DNA from: Pseudooceanicola marinus | GTDB lineage: Bacteria > Pseudomonadota > Alphaproteobacteria > Rhodobacterales > Rhodobacteraceae | Direction of reading: 5' to 3' | Assembly (NCBI RefSeq): GCF_002786295.1 | Contig: NZ_PGTC01000016.1 | Location: forward strand, 2,501 to 66,500 | DNA: 64,000 nt | Program-made: the position numbers and the translations under genes | Part shown: piece after piece, positions 30,804-39,699 of the stretch | Position numbering within the stretch: the stretch's first letter is position 1 | Layout: every line of letters starts with the position of its first letter | Notes under the pieces: generated by a model | The model's input: only the letters and a program-made list of their open reading frames with translations | Database searches by the model: none | What the model was told of the DNA's origin: nothing

Positions 30804-31619
30804 ATGCCCTTCACCGACTGGACCTCTCTCAAGACCACGGATTTCGCCGGGATCGACACCGCCCGCGCGGTGGCGTTGCTGCCGGTGGGGGCGTCGGAAC
30901 AGCACGGGCCGCACCTGCCGCTGTCGACCGACAGCGTGCTGGGCGAGGGGGTGGCCCGCGCCGCCGGGCCTCGCGTCGAGACCGCGGATGTCTACCTGCT
31001 GCCCACGATCACCTATGCCAAGTCGGACGAACATCTGTCCTATCCGGGCACGCTGACCCTCTCCGCCGAAACCCTGATGGCGACGCTGGTGGAGATCGGT
31101 CGTTCCGTCGCGCGCGCCGGGGTGAAGCGGCTGGTGCTGCTCAACGCCCATGGCGGCAACGTGCCGGTGCTGCAGATCGTGGCGCGGCGGTTGCGGATCG
31201 AGGAAGGCATGATCTGCGTCACCGCCGGCTGGGTCACGATGGGCTATCCGCAGGGCCTCGTCACGCCGCAGGAGGCCGTGCAGGGCATCCACGGCGGCTT
31301 TGTCGAAACGGCGGCTATGCTGCACCTGGCGCCGGATCTGGTGGATATGTCGAAGGCCGATAACTTCGTGCCCGCCTCCGCCCGGGTGGCGGAAGAGAAC
31401 GAGGTGTTGCGCACGTTGGGCCCGGTCGGCATGGGCTGGGTGTCGCAGGACCTGCATCCGTCCGGGGTGGCCGGCAATGCCGCCGCCGCCACGCCGGAAG
31501 CGGGCCGGGCGCTGATCGACCATGCCGCCACGCGCTATGCAAAACTTCTCGACGAGGTCGCGGCACATCCCTTGCCCGATCCGGTGATCCCCGCCGGATC
31601 CGCGGGGCCCGCCGCATGA
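30804..31619 (+). CDS. Creatininase family amidohydrolase
   Basis: 271 residues. Metal-binding residues of the creatininase fold are visible: E32 and H34 in SEQHGPHLP, D43 in LSTD, H116 in NAHGGN, and Glu in GGFVETAAM. The family opens cyclic amides (creatinine to creatine) and includes formamide hydrolases such as ArfB and the MftE peptidase, so the exact substrate is open. The ATG at 30804 is the first that aligns with the family start. It overlaps the next gene (ATGA). First gene of an operon extending to 38788. Confidence 0.9.
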   Translation: MPFTDWTSLKTTDFAGIDTARAVALLPVGASEQHGPHLPLSTDSVLGEGVARAAGPRVETADVYLLPTITYAKSDEHLSYPGTLTLSAETLMATLVEIGRSVARAGVKRLVLLNAHGGNVPVLQIVARRLRIEEGMICVTAGWVTMGYPQGLVTPQEAVQGIHGGFVETAAMLHLAPDLVDMSKADNFVPASARVAEENEVLRTLGPVGMGWVSQDLHPSGVAGNAAAATPEAGRALIDHAATRYAKLLDEVAAHPLPDPVIPAGSAGPAA

Positions 31620-32914
31620 GCCTGCCCGCGATTCCCACCCGTGGCGCCTACCTGATGCGCAACGCCCTGGTGCCGGTCGGCCTGTGCCGGGGGCTGGAGG
31701 TTTCCGCCGCGACACAGGGTCTGGCCCGCGCCGATATCCTGGTGCGCGACGGGCGCTTCCATTGCCCGGATCCCCAGGCCGATCGGGCCCCGGCCCTGAC
31801 GGTGGTCGATCTGGACGGGCGCCTGCTGTTGCCGCGTTTCGTCGACATGCACACCCATATCGACAAGGCCTATACGGTGAGCCGCACCGGCTTTTCCTCC
31901 GATGGGCTGAGCTCCGCCGTGGCGCTTTGGGCCGCGGGGCAGGAGGGGCGTACGCTCGACGATGACATCGCCCGGATGGAGCGGTCATTGGCCACCGCAG
32001 AGGCCCAGGGCACCCGCGCCCTGCGCACCCATCTGGACACCCGCGGCGCCCCCGCCGACACCCCCTCCTGGCAGGCCTACGCCGAGGTCGCGGGGCGCTG
32101 GCGGCATCGCCTGCACCTGCAGGCCGTCGCGCTGACGGCGCTGTTCCGGGTGGAGGAACCCGATTTCGCCGCTCGCTGTGCGGCCCTGGCCGAGATGGGC
32201 GCCACCCTGGGCGCCTTCGTCGAGGCAGACGCCACGCCGGCGCTGATCGACCGGCTGTTCGGCCTGGCGACGGATCACGGGTTGGACCTCGACCTGCACG
32301 TCGACGAGACCCTGGACCCGGAGGCGAGGGGGCTGGAGCTGCTGGCCGAAACGGCGATCCGGCGCGGCTTCTCGGGGCGGATGGTGGCCGGCCATTGCTG
32401 CGCCCTGGCCCAGATGCCGCAGGCGCGGCGCGATGCGGTGATCGCCAGGGTAGCCGAGGCCGGGATCGAGGTGGTCTCGCTGCCCGCCACCAACGGTTTC
32501 CTTCAGGATCGCGCCCCGGGCCGCACCGGCCTGCTGCGCGGCCTGGCGCCGGTGCAGGAACTGGCCGCCGCCGGCGTGCCGGTCGCCTTCGCCTCCGACA
32601 ACGTGCGCGATGCCTTCTACCCCTTTGGCGCCTACGACATGATCGAGGCGCTGCGCCTGGGGATATTCATGGGGCAGCTGGAGGCGGAGCCGGCCCACTG
32701 GCTGGCCGCCGTCACCGCGACGCCCGCCCGCGCCATGGGCCTGCCCGACACCGGGCGCCTGGTGGCCGGTGGCCCGGCCGAGGCGGTGCTGTTCGACGCC
32801 CGCGACTGGGCCGATCTCCTCAGCGGTACGGCATTGCCGCGCCTCGTGCTGCACGACGGTGCGCCGCTGGCCGCCGGCGCAAGCCGCACCGAACCCCAAT
32901 GGGAAACTGCATGA
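31616..32914 (+). CDS. Cytosine/creatinine deaminase-type amidohydrolase
   Basis: 432 residues of the CodA-like metal-dependent amidohydrolases. Active-site residues line up with cytosine deaminase: H79 and H81 in DMHTHIDK, H228 and E231 in HVDET, H260 in AGHC, and D328 in ASDNVRDAFYPFG. Some CodA relatives deaminate creatinine to N-methylhydantoin, which is notable beside a creatininase gene. The start overlaps the upstream stop and its own stop overlaps the FAD oxidase start, so translation is coupled across three genes. Confidence 0.9.
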   Translation: MSLPAIPTRGAYLMRNALVPVGLCRGLEVSAATQGLARADILVRDGRFHCPDPQADRAPALTVVDLDGRLLLPRFVDMHTHIDKAYTVSRTGFSSDGLSSAVALWAAGQEGRTLDDDIARMERSLATAEAQGTRALRTHLDTRGAPADTPSWQAYAEVAGRWRHRLHLQAVALTALFRVEEPDFAARCAALAEMGATLGAFVEADATPALIDRLFGLATDHGLDLDLHVDETLDPEARGLELLAETAIRRGFSGRMVAGHCCALAQMPQARRDAVIARVAEAGIEVVSLPATNGFLQDRAPGRTGLLRGLAPVQELAAAGVPVAFASDNVRDAFYPFGAYDMIEALRLGIFMGQLEAEPAHWLAAVTATPARAMGLPDTGRLVAGGPAEAVLFDARDWADLLSGTALPRLVLHDGAPLAAGASRTEPQWETA

Positions 32915-34326
32915 TGACCACCGACACCCCCGAGCTTGCCGCCAACCTCTCTGCCCTTCGCGATGCCCTGGCCGATTTCGACATCGACGAGAACCCCCGC
33001 TCGGTGCAGCAGAAAAGCCGCGACTTCTACTGGTACAGCCCGATTCTGAAGGACATGCTGAAGGATGTCTGCGCCGACCTGGTCATCGCGCCCCGCAGCG
33101 AGGCCGAGGTGATCGAGATCCTGCGCCTCTGCCACGCCCACGACGTGCCCGTCACCGTGCGCGGCGCCGGCACCGGCAATTACGGCCAGGCCATGCCACT
33201 GGCCGGCGGGGTCCTGCTGCACATGCGCCACATGACCGAGATCCTGACGCTGGAACCGGGCCGCCTGGTCGCCCAGCCCGGCGCCATCATGAAGACGATG
33301 GAGGCCGCCGCGCGGGACAAGGGGCTGGAGCTGCGGCTGTTCCCCTCCACCACCGCCACCGCCACCATCGCGGGCTTCATCGCCGGCGGCTCGTCGGGCA
33401 TCGGTGCGATCCGCTGGGGCGGGCTGCGTACGCCGGGCAACATCCTGCGCCTGCGCCTGGTCACCATGGAGGCCGAGCCGCGCATCGTCGAGTTGACCGG
33501 CGAGGACATCTTCAAGGCGGCGCATGCCTATGGCGTCAATGGCGTCATCACCGAGGTCGAGGTGCCCGTGGACCCGGCTGAGGATTGGGTCGAGGCGCTG
33601 ATCGGCACCCGCGATTTCGCCGCCGCCACGCGCCTCAGCTTCGCCATCGGCAGGGCCGAGGGCATCGTGAAACGCATGGTCTCCACCTTCGAGCCGGAGA
33701 TCCCCGAGCGCTTTTTCAACCGCTACACCGAGTTCACGGTGAAGGGCGAGGCGGCCGTCGCGGTCATCGTCACCCGCGACAGCCTGGAGGCGCTGGAGGC
33801 TCTGGTCGCCGCCGATCCGGAGACAACGATGCGCTTCCGCTCGGACCGGGACCTGGGCGAGCGTCGCCTGGTCTCGCTCTATGAATACGCCTGGAACCAC
33901 ACCACCCTGCGCGCCCGCAAGGTGGACCCGTCGATCACCTACCTGCAGATGATGCTGCCGCAGGATGACATCTACGGCGTGATGGAGCGCCTGAAGACCG
34001 ATTTCGGCGACGAGATCGTGCTGCACCACGAATTCACGCAGTTCTCCGGCAAGGTGGCCGCCGTCACCCTGCCGCTGCTGCGCTATTCCAGCGACGCGCG
34101 CATCGAAGAGGTGATCGCGCTGCTGGAAGCCGACTACGGGATCACCGTCTTCAACCCGCATCGTGTCACCCTCGAAGAGGGCGGCATGAAGAAGACCGAT
34201 CCCGCCCAGCTTGAGTTCAAGCGCCAGACCGACCCGAAGGGGCTGCTCAACCCGGGCAAGATGATTGCCTGGACCGATCCGGACTGGGTGCCGGAGCCGG
34301 GGCGCGCCTTCCTGTTCAACCACTAG
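32911..34326 (+). CDS. FAD-binding oxidoreductase, PCMH/GlcD type
   Basis: 471 residues. The FAD-binding PCMH domain spans about 50-230, with DLVIAPRSEAEVIEIL, the FAD loop VTVRGAGTGNYGQAM, and FIAGGSSGIGAIRWGGL. The C-terminal half resembles the substrate-binding cap of glycolate/lactate oxidases and ends in a GLLNPGKMI segment typical of the family. It would oxidise a hydroxy acid or amine-type intermediate. The start ATG overlaps the amidohydrolase stop (ATGATGA). A quinone reductase gene follows, but 67 bases with a GC hairpin intervene. Confidence 0.9.
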   Translation: MMTTDTPELAANLSALRDALADFDIDENPRSVQQKSRDFYWYSPILKDMLKDVCADLVIAPRSEAEVIEILRLCHAHDVPVTVRGAGTGNYGQAMPLAGGVLLHMRHMTEILTLEPGRLVAQPGAIMKTMEAAARDKGLELRLFPSTTATATIAGFIAGGSSGIGAIRWGGLRTPGNILRLRLVTMEAEPRIVELTGEDIFKAAHAYGVNGVITEVEVPVDPAEDWVEALIGTRDFAAATRLSFAIGRAEGIVKRMVSTFEPEIPERFFNRYTEFTVKGEAAVAVIVTRDSLEALEALVAADPETTMRFRSDRDLGERRLVSLYEYAWNHTTLRARKVDPSITYLQMMLPQDDIYGVMERLKTDFGDEIVLHHEFTQFSGKVAAVTLPLLRYSSDARIEEVIALLEADYGITVFNPHRVTLEEGGMKKTDPAQLEFKRQTDPKGLLNPGKMIAWTDPDWVPEPGRAFLFNH

Positions 34327-34393
34327 CTCCGGGGCGCGCCACCCGCGGCGCGACGCCCCGCCCGGATGAAAGAGACACGAAAGACGCCGCATC

Positions 34394-34975
34394 ATGAAAG
34401 TGCACGTGATCTACGCCCACCCCCAGGAGACCTCGCTGGCCTCGACCCTGCATCAGACCGTGGTGCAGGGGCTGACCGAGGCCGGGCATGAGGTGGATGA
34501 CCTCGACCTCTATGCCGACAACTTCGACCCGGTCCTGTCGCGCGAGGACCGGGAGGACTATCACGACATCACCATCAACCGCCGCAAGGTGGCGGATTAC
34601 GTCGACCGACTGATGTCCTGCGACGGGCTGGTGCTGTGCCACCCGGTGTGGAACTTCGGCTGGCCGGCGATCCTGAAGGGCTACTTCGACCGGGTCTTCC
34701 TGCCCGATGTGTCTTTCAAGCTGACCGATGGCCAGCTGGGCCCGGGCCTGGGCAACATCAAGAAGCTGGCGACGGTCACCACCTACGGATCCAAGCGCTA
34801 TCGTGCCATGTTCCTGGGCGATCCGCCGCGCAAGAACGCCACCCGCTTCCTGCGGGTGGTCTGCAACCCGCGCGTCAAGGTGCAGTACCACGCGCTCTAT
34901 GACATGAACAACGTGACGCAGGCGCAGACCAGCGCCTTCATCGGCAAGGTGCATGACGCCATGCGCAAATTCTAA
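34394..34975 (+). CDS. NAD(P)H dehydrogenase (quinone), flavodoxin-like fold
   Basis: 193 residues matching the MdaB/KefF/NQO1 group of FMN/FAD quinone reductases: the N-terminal VHVIYAHPQETSLASTLHQ phosphate-binding loop, LVLCHPVWNFGWPAILKGYFDRVF in the middle, and the flavin-contact region TTYGSKRY. It may reduce a quinone or an intermediate by two electrons. It sits between the FAD oxidase and ABC importer genes in the same direction. Confidence 0.88.
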   Translation: MKVHVIYAHPQETSLASTLHQTVVQGLTEAGHEVDDLDLYADNFDPVLSREDREDYHDITINRRKVADYVDRLMSCDGLVLCHPVWNFGWPAILKGYFDRVFLPDVSFKLTDGQLGPGLGNIKKLATVTTYGSKRYRAMFLGDPPRKNATRFLRVVCNPRVKVQYHALYDMNNVTQAQTSAFIGKVHDAMRKF

Positions 34976-34996
34976 GACCCCCGCAAGGAGCCAGAC

Positions 34997-35803
34997 TTGA
35001 GCGCAGATTCCACATCCACCACGGCACCGGAAGGGCAGGCGGCCGCAGACGGGGCGTCCCTTCCCGGGGGCAACGCCATCGTCTTCGACCATGTCTCGAT
35101 GACCTTTCCCGACGGCACCGAGGGGCTCAGTGACGTAAACCTTGCCATCGCCCCGGGCGAGTTCGTCTCGATCGTCGGCCCCTCGGGCTGCGGCAAGTCC
35201 ACCCTGCTGAAGGTCGCCTCGGGCCTGGTCACCCATACGGGTGGCAAGGTCTGGGTCGACCGCGACCAGCTGGGCTACACCTTCCAGGACGCCACCCTGC
35301 TGCCCTGGCGCAAGGTGCAGGACAACGTCGAGCTGCTGATGGAGCTGCGCGATTTCCCCGCCGAGGAACGCCGCCGCATCGCCGCCGAGAAGATCGAGCT
35401 GGTCGGCCTGACGGGGTTCGAGAACCACTATCCGCAGCGCCTGTCGGGCGGCATGAAGATGCGGGTCTCGCTGGCCCGTTCGCTGGCGCTGAACCCGGCC
35501 GTCTTCATGTTCGACGAACCCTTCGGCGCGCTGGACGAGATCACCCGCGAACGCCTGAACGACGAGGTGATCGACCTCTTCGTGCGCGAAGGCTTCACCG
35601 GGATCTTCGTCACCCACTCGATCCCCGAGGCGGTCTACATGTCCTCGAAGGTCGTGGTGATGTCGCGCCGCCCGGGCCGTATCCAGGACATCTTCGAGGT
35701 GCCCTTCGCCTATCCCCGTGCGCCCGAGATGCGCTACCAGGCGGATTTCTCGGAACTCTGCGGAGAGATCTCCCTCTCCCTGCGCAAGGCCATCGAGGGA
35801 TGA
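34997..35803 (+). CDS. ABC transporter ATPase, NitT/TauT family
   Basis: 268 residues with Walker A GPSGCGKST, signature LSGGMKMRVSLARSL, Walker B FMFDEPFGALDE and the H-loop VTHSIPEA. This pattern is typical of nitrate/taurine/aromatic-type importers (SsuB, TauB, ThiZ relatives). Translation apparently starts at TTG (34997), with AAGGAG upstream. Its stop overlaps the permease start (ATGA). It energises uptake of the substrate degraded by the operon. Confidence 0.93.
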   Translation: MSADSTSTTAPEGQAAADGASLPGGNAIVFDHVSMTFPDGTEGLSDVNLAIAPGEFVSIVGPSGCGKSTLLKVASGLVTHTGGKVWVDRDQLGYTFQDATLLPWRKVQDNVELLMELRDFPAEERRRIAAEKIELVGLTGFENHYPQRLSGGMKMRVSLARSLALNPAVFMFDEPFGALDEITRERLNDEVIDLFVREGFTGIFVTHSIPEAVYMSSKVVVMSRRPGRIQDIFEVPFAYPRAPEMRYQADFSELCGEISLSLRKAIEG

Positions 35804-36693
35804 ACGACATGAGCGACACGCAGATCCCCGCGGACACCGGCAAGCATCGCCGGGCCAATATCGAAAGCCACGAGGCCACCCCCGTCGCGCCGCCGCCCAG
35901 CGTGACGCGCCGACTGGTGACGAACCTGGTGCCGCCGATCCTCGCCGGCATCCTGGTGATCCTGGCCTATGCCTGGGTGCGCTCGGGCCTGCCGCCGCAC
36001 CGGCAGTTCCTCATGCCCTCGGGCACCGGGATCTGGGAGCTGGCCTTCGGCATCCCCGATTTCGTGCTGGAGCTGCTGCGCCGCTCCGTCACCACCATGG
36101 CGATTGCCGTCACGGGGCTGGGCCTCTCGATCTCCTTCGGCTGTGTCATGGGCATCGTGATGTTCCGTTTCCTTTTCCTGGAAAAGGCCATCTTCCCCTA
36201 CCTCGTGGTGCTGCAATCGGTGCCGGTCCTGGCCATCGTGCCGCTGATCCAGTCCGCGCTCGGCTTCGGCTTCATGCCCAAGGTGCTGATCGTGGCGCTG
36301 TTCACCTTCTTCGCCGTGCCCACGACGCTGCTGCTGGGCCTGAAATCGGTCGACCGCAACATCCTCAACCTGTTCAAGCTGCAGAATGCCAGCTGGTGGG
36401 TCACCCTGCGCAAGGCCTGCCTGCCCTTCGCGGGCCCCACGCTTTTCGCCGGTTTCTCGATTTCCGGCTCGCTCGCCGTCATCGCCGCCATCACCTCCGA
36501 GCTGTTCTTCCTCTCGGGCGAGGGCGGTCTCGGCCAGCTCCTGATGAATGCAAAAATCGACTTCAAGTACGAGCAGATGTACGCGGCGCTCATCATGGCC
36601 TCGGTCCTGTCGATCGCCGTCTACCTCTTCTTCAAATGGCTGGGTAACCGGCTCTTCTCCCATTGGCACGAAGCCTCGGGCAAACAACAATAA
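35800..36693 (+). CDS. ABC transporter permease, NitT/TauT family
   Basis: 297 residues: a cytoplasmic N-terminus, about six membrane helices from residue 48 on, and the EAA loop in LFKLQNASWWVTLRKACLPFAGP. It forms the channel with the ATPase encoded upstream (4-base overlap). Confidence 0.93.
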   Translation: MNDMSDTQIPADTGKHRRANIESHEATPVAPPPSVTRRLVTNLVPPILAGILVILAYAWVRSGLPPHRQFLMPSGTGIWELAFGIPDFVLELLRRSVTTMAIAVTGLGLSISFGCVMGIVMFRFLFLEKAIFPYLVVLQSVPVLAIVPLIQSALGFGFMPKVLIVALFTFFAVPTTLLLGLKSVDRNILNLFKLQNASWWVTLRKACLPFAGPTLFAGFSISGSLAVIAAITSELFFLSGEGGLGQLLMNAKIDFKYEQMYAALIMASVLSIAVYLFFKWLGNRLFSHWHEASGKQQ

Positions 36694-36752
36694 AGCAACC
36701 GGGCCGCGGCCCAACGCGGTCCTTCCCTCTCCCCCAACCAACAGGGTGACAC

Positions 36753-37907
36753 ATGAAACATACGGTCAAATCCGTTTCTCTCGCGGCGCTGCTGGCGGCC
36801 TCGGCTTCCGGCGCGGCCATGGCCGGCGACTTCGCGGCGGCGAACTACACCACCGATCTGTCGGGCGTCTGCCCCGACCCGCTGATCGTGCAGCTGGACT
36901 GGCTGCCGCAGGCGGAACAGGGCGGCATATGGCAGATGATCGGCGAGGGCGGCGAGATGACGCCGGGCTCCTACCAGGGTCCGCTCGGCTCCACCGGCAT
37001 CGACCTGCAGATCCTGTCGGGCGGCGGCGGCATCGGCCTGGGCGACGGCGAAACCGCCTATTCCGCGCTCTTCATGGGCAACTCCAAGGCCGGCGTCATG
37101 CCGCACCTGGGCTACCAGGAGCTCGACAGTTCCTTCATCTTCTCCAAGCGGTTCCCGACCGTCGGTGTCTTCGCGCCCCTCGACGTGGCGCCGACCGTGC
37201 TGTTCTGGGACGCGGCCACCTATCCCGGCGGCTTCTCCTCCATCGAGGATCTGGCGGCGCTGGCCGACACCGACGACGCCAAGATCTACGTCTCGACCGT
37301 GGGCCGGACCTTCGGCAAGTACCTGGTCGACTCGGGCGTGCCCAAGGAGGTCTTCGTCGAGGGCTACAAGGGCGACGGCGAGAACTTCGTCACCAACAAC
37401 GGCCAGTGGCTGAACCAGGGCTTCGTCACCTCCGAGGTCTACAAGTTCGAGAATGGTCTGAACTGGGAAAAACCCATCGACTTCCTGAAGATCGACGACC
37501 TGGGCTATCGCAACTACACCGGCATCGTCTCGGTCGCGACATCGCGCCTGGAAGAGCTGTCGCCCTGCCTGACCGGCGTTGTGCCGATCATGCAGCAGGC
37601 CGCCGTCGACTATGCCACCGACCCGGCGGAGACCAACGCCACCATCGTCGCCTTCAACGATGCGGAGATGGCGACCTCCTGGTGGAAGACCGCGCCGGAC
37701 CTGATGGAATACGCCGCGGAAACCATGGTCGCCGAAGGCGTCATCGGCAACGGTTCTGACGACACCGTCGGCAACTTCGACATGGAGCGCGTGGCCGAGA
37801 TGCTGGAGATCGTCACCCCCAGCCTCGACGAACGCTCCGAGGCCGATGTGACCCCCGAGATGGTCGTCACCAACCAGTTCATCGACCCCTCGATCGGGCT
37901 GGAGTGA
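36753..37907 (+). CDS. ABC transporter substrate-binding protein, NMT1/THI5-like
   Basis: 384 residues with a signal peptide (MKHTVKSVSLAALLAASASGAAMA, cleavage about residue 24). The mature domain starts the family's first strand with LIVQLDWLPQAEQGGIW and continues with a GDGETAYSALFMGNSKAGVMPHLG segment. Relatives bind pyrimidine precursors, riboflavin, aromatic sulfonates or similar ring compounds. The insert around MTPGSYQGPLGSTGIDLQ lengthens it relative to simple NMT1 proteins. The stop overlaps the folD start. Confidence 0.9.
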   Translation: MKHTVKSVSLAALLAASASGAAMAGDFAAANYTTDLSGVCPDPLIVQLDWLPQAEQGGIWQMIGEGGEMTPGSYQGPLGSTGIDLQILSGGGGIGLGDGETAYSALFMGNSKAGVMPHLGYQELDSSFIFSKRFPTVGVFAPLDVAPTVLFWDAATYPGGFSSIEDLAALADTDDAKIYVSTVGRTFGKYLVDSGVPKEVFVEGYKGDGENFVTNNGQWLNQGFVTSEVYKFENGLNWEKPIDFLKIDDLGYRNYTGIVSVATSRLEELSPCLTGVVPIMQQAAVDYATDPAETNATIVAFNDAEMATSWWKTAPDLMEYAAETMVAEGVIGNGSDDTVGNFDMERVAEMLEIVTPSLDERSEADVTPEMVVTNQFIDPSIGLE

Positions 37908-38788
37908 TGAGTGTCCTGCGCAGCGCCACCCTGCTCGACGGCGATGCCCTGGCAGAGGGGCTGCGCAGGCAGATGACAGCCCGGGCGGCGCAGCTGCGCC
38001 GCCACGGGATCACGCCCTGCATGGCGACGGTGTTGGTGGGCGAGAATGTCGCCAGCGCCTCCTACATCGGGCGCAAGCATGCCGATTGCGCCGAGATCGG
38101 CATCGAGGCCCGCGACATCCGCCTGCCCGCCGACACCGCCATGCCCGCGCTGCTGGATCAGGTGGCGGCGCTGAACGCGGAGGCGGCGGTGCACGGGCTG
38201 ATGGTGCAGCTGCCGCTGCCCGGCGCGCTGGACGACGACACGGCGCTGGCGGCGGTATCGCCCGCCAAGGACATCGACGGGCTGCACCCGGAAAACCTCG
38301 GGCGGCTACTGGCCGGTGCGCCGGACCTGCTGACAACGGGCCTCCTGCCCTGCACCCCCCATGCCATCCTGCAACTGCTGCGCCACCACGCAGTGCCGCT
38401 TTCGGGCGCCCGCGTGGCGGTGATCGGGCGGGGGCCTCTGGTGGGCCGCCCGCTGGCCATGCTGCTGTCGCTGAAAGGCATCGACGCCGAGGTCACGCTG
38501 CTGCATAGCGCCTCGCGCGATCTGGCCGAGGTGACCCGCCGCGCTGACGTGGTCATTGCCGCGGCTGGCCAGCCGGGCCTGGTCACGGCCCAGATGATCC
38601 GCCCCGGCGCGGCCGTGGTGGGCGTGGGCATCACCTATGGCGCCGACGGTCGCATGGTGTCCGACATCGCCGCCGACGTGGCCCGGGTCGCGGGCTGGGT
38701 CACACCGCCGCACGGATCTGTCGGCGCCCTGACCCGCGCGGCCCTTCTGCAGAACCTGCTCATGATCGCAGAGCGCGACCTCGCCTGA
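37907..38788 (+). CDS. folD: Bifunctional methylenetetrahydrofolate dehydrogenase/cyclohydrolase
   Basis: 293 residues. It converts 5,10-methylene-THF to 10-formyl-THF using NADP. Catalytic residues are all present: Y53 and K57 in ASYIGRKHAD, Q101 in the QLPLP motif and the Asp of KDIDGLHPEN. The dinucleotide loop is VIGRGPLVGRP, with Gly in place of the usual Ser, and the C-terminal TPVPGGVGPMT is diverged to TPPHGSVGALT, so it is probably not the housekeeping copy. The ATG at 37907 overlaps the binding-protein stop (TGATG); a GTG at 37904 is an alternative. It closes the creatininase operon. Confidence 0.9.
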   Translation: MSVLRSATLLDGDALAEGLRRQMTARAAQLRRHGITPCMATVLVGENVASASYIGRKHADCAEIGIEARDIRLPADTAMPALLDQVAALNAEAAVHGLMVQLPLPGALDDDTALAAVSPAKDIDGLHPENLGRLLAGAPDLLTTGLLPCTPHAILQLLRHHAVPLSGARVAVIGRGPLVGRPLAMLLSLKGIDAEVTLLHSASRDLAEVTRRADVVIAAAGQPGLVTAQMIRPGAAVVGVGITYGADGRMVSDIAADVARVAGWVTPPHGSVGALTRAALLQNLLMIAERDLA

Positions 38789-38791
38789 GGC

Positions 38792-38920
38792 CTGACGCCC
38801 GACATCGAAGGCCTGTCGGTGCTGCAGCCAGATCTGGTGATCGCCCCCGACCGCTCCGCGTCGGCCTATGACGGCGCCGCCCAGGTCGCGCCGATCATTG
38901 ACCTGACCATGATCCCACGC
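38792..38920 (+). pseudogene. Remnant of an iron-siderophore periplasmic binding protein
   Basis: An in-frame fragment reads LTPDIEGLSVLQPDLVIAPD, followed by R-S-A-S-A-Y-D-G and QVAPIIDLTMIP. The pattern (P-D-I-E-x-L-x-x-L-x-P-D-L-V-I, then APIIDL) matches the centre of FecB/FepB-like siderophore-binding proteins. No start, signal peptide or C-terminal half exists here. It begins three bases after the folD stop. Confidence 0.55.
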
Positions 38921-38924
38921 TGCT

Positions 38925-39194
38925 GTTTTGCCCCCGGTCATCAAGAGGCTGAATGCGGTCGACTTGAACTGGTTTCGCGGACGGCGGAAAGAGATGCGCT
39001 CGCACCCGCTCCGATCGCGCTGCCAGAGGACCTTCCTGCGCTCTACCGGGGATCTGGTCGGGACGCTCACAGATGACGCCGTCGCGGGCCCCGCAGCTGA
39101 TGAGCTGCATATGCTGATCGATACGGTCGTTGTCACCTGGGATGCTGAGGAGCGTATTCACTGGCTGGAGGTGCAGGGCAAGCTGCTGGAGTGA
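38925..39194 (+). pseudogene. Frameshifted C-terminal remnant of a large serine recombinase
   Basis: Two frames together read as a recombinase tail. The first, to about 39050, contains a coiled-coil-like RLELVSRTAERDALAP and ALPEDLPALYR. The second, from about 39050 to the stop at 39194, contains DLVGTLTDDAVAG and DELHMLIDTVVVTW, ending LEVQGKLLE. The family ends with P-N-L-x-x-x-Y-R, then a helix, LI-x-x-V-x-V-T, then a final L-x-G-x-L strand. A single frameshift near 39050 separates the parts. The catalytic N-terminus is absent. It lies 60 bases from tRNA-fMet. Confidence 0.55.
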
Positions 39195-39212
39195 CTCAGT
39201 GTCACGGACATC

Positions 39213-39243
39213 AAAAAAGCCACTACCCTCTCAGGTGCGGCTT
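39213..39243 (-). terminator. tRNA-fMet terminator
   Basis: On the minus strand AAGCC pairs with GGCTT around an imperfect inner stem, followed by TTTTTT. It lies 13 bases after the tRNA 3' end. Confidence 0.6.
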
Positions 39244-39255
39244 GTTCGATAGAAT

Positions 39256-39332
<77 letters not shown>

Positions 39333-39699
39333 CCAATCTCCGTTGGGGCGTCGCCCCGTCGGTGAAGCACGATCTATCGTCTCGGCCGGGGAGGTGCAAG
39401 GGGCTGTGAGAGGATTTTTGACAAAAACGTAAAACGGTGGGGGCAGACCGCTGTCGCGCAGGGGATTTTCAGGAATATACACATGAAAACAAGGTGGTGC
39501 CGGGCGCTGACTCGCGGGGCCGCACGCCTTTTGTCGCGATTCGGGATCTCCCCTGCTGCCTGCGGTTGCCCGCGCCCTGCCGTCGTCATCGGAACAGCGC
39601 GACTCGCCCCAGTCTTACCTTGATGCGTTGACCCGCAGGAAAGGGCTGGATCGCGCCCCGGCCTCTCTCCTATGCTGCCGGACGGAGAGGAGACCGGGG
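39333..39699. promoter_or_regulatory. Upstream region of tRNA-fMet and of the NtrC-like regulator
   Basis: 367 bases without a supported gene. A plausible tRNA promoter lies on the minus strand: TTGCAC (39394-39399) and TAGATC (39371-39376) separated by 17 bases. On the plus strand a TTGACA at 39418 has no matching -10. A 46-codon open frame from about 39483 has no ribosome binding site or homology. GGAGAGGAG precedes the regulator start at 39700. Confidence 0.4.

Noticed and set aside
36701-36712. GGGCCGCGGCCC palindrome between permease and binding-protein genes
   Set aside because: Twelve-base GC palindromes are expected by chance at this GC content; no second copy or T-run.
39483-39623. 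46-codon open frame upstream of the NtrC-like gene
   Set aside because: No ribosome binding site, no hydrophobic or motif signal; Arg/Pro-rich as expected by chance.
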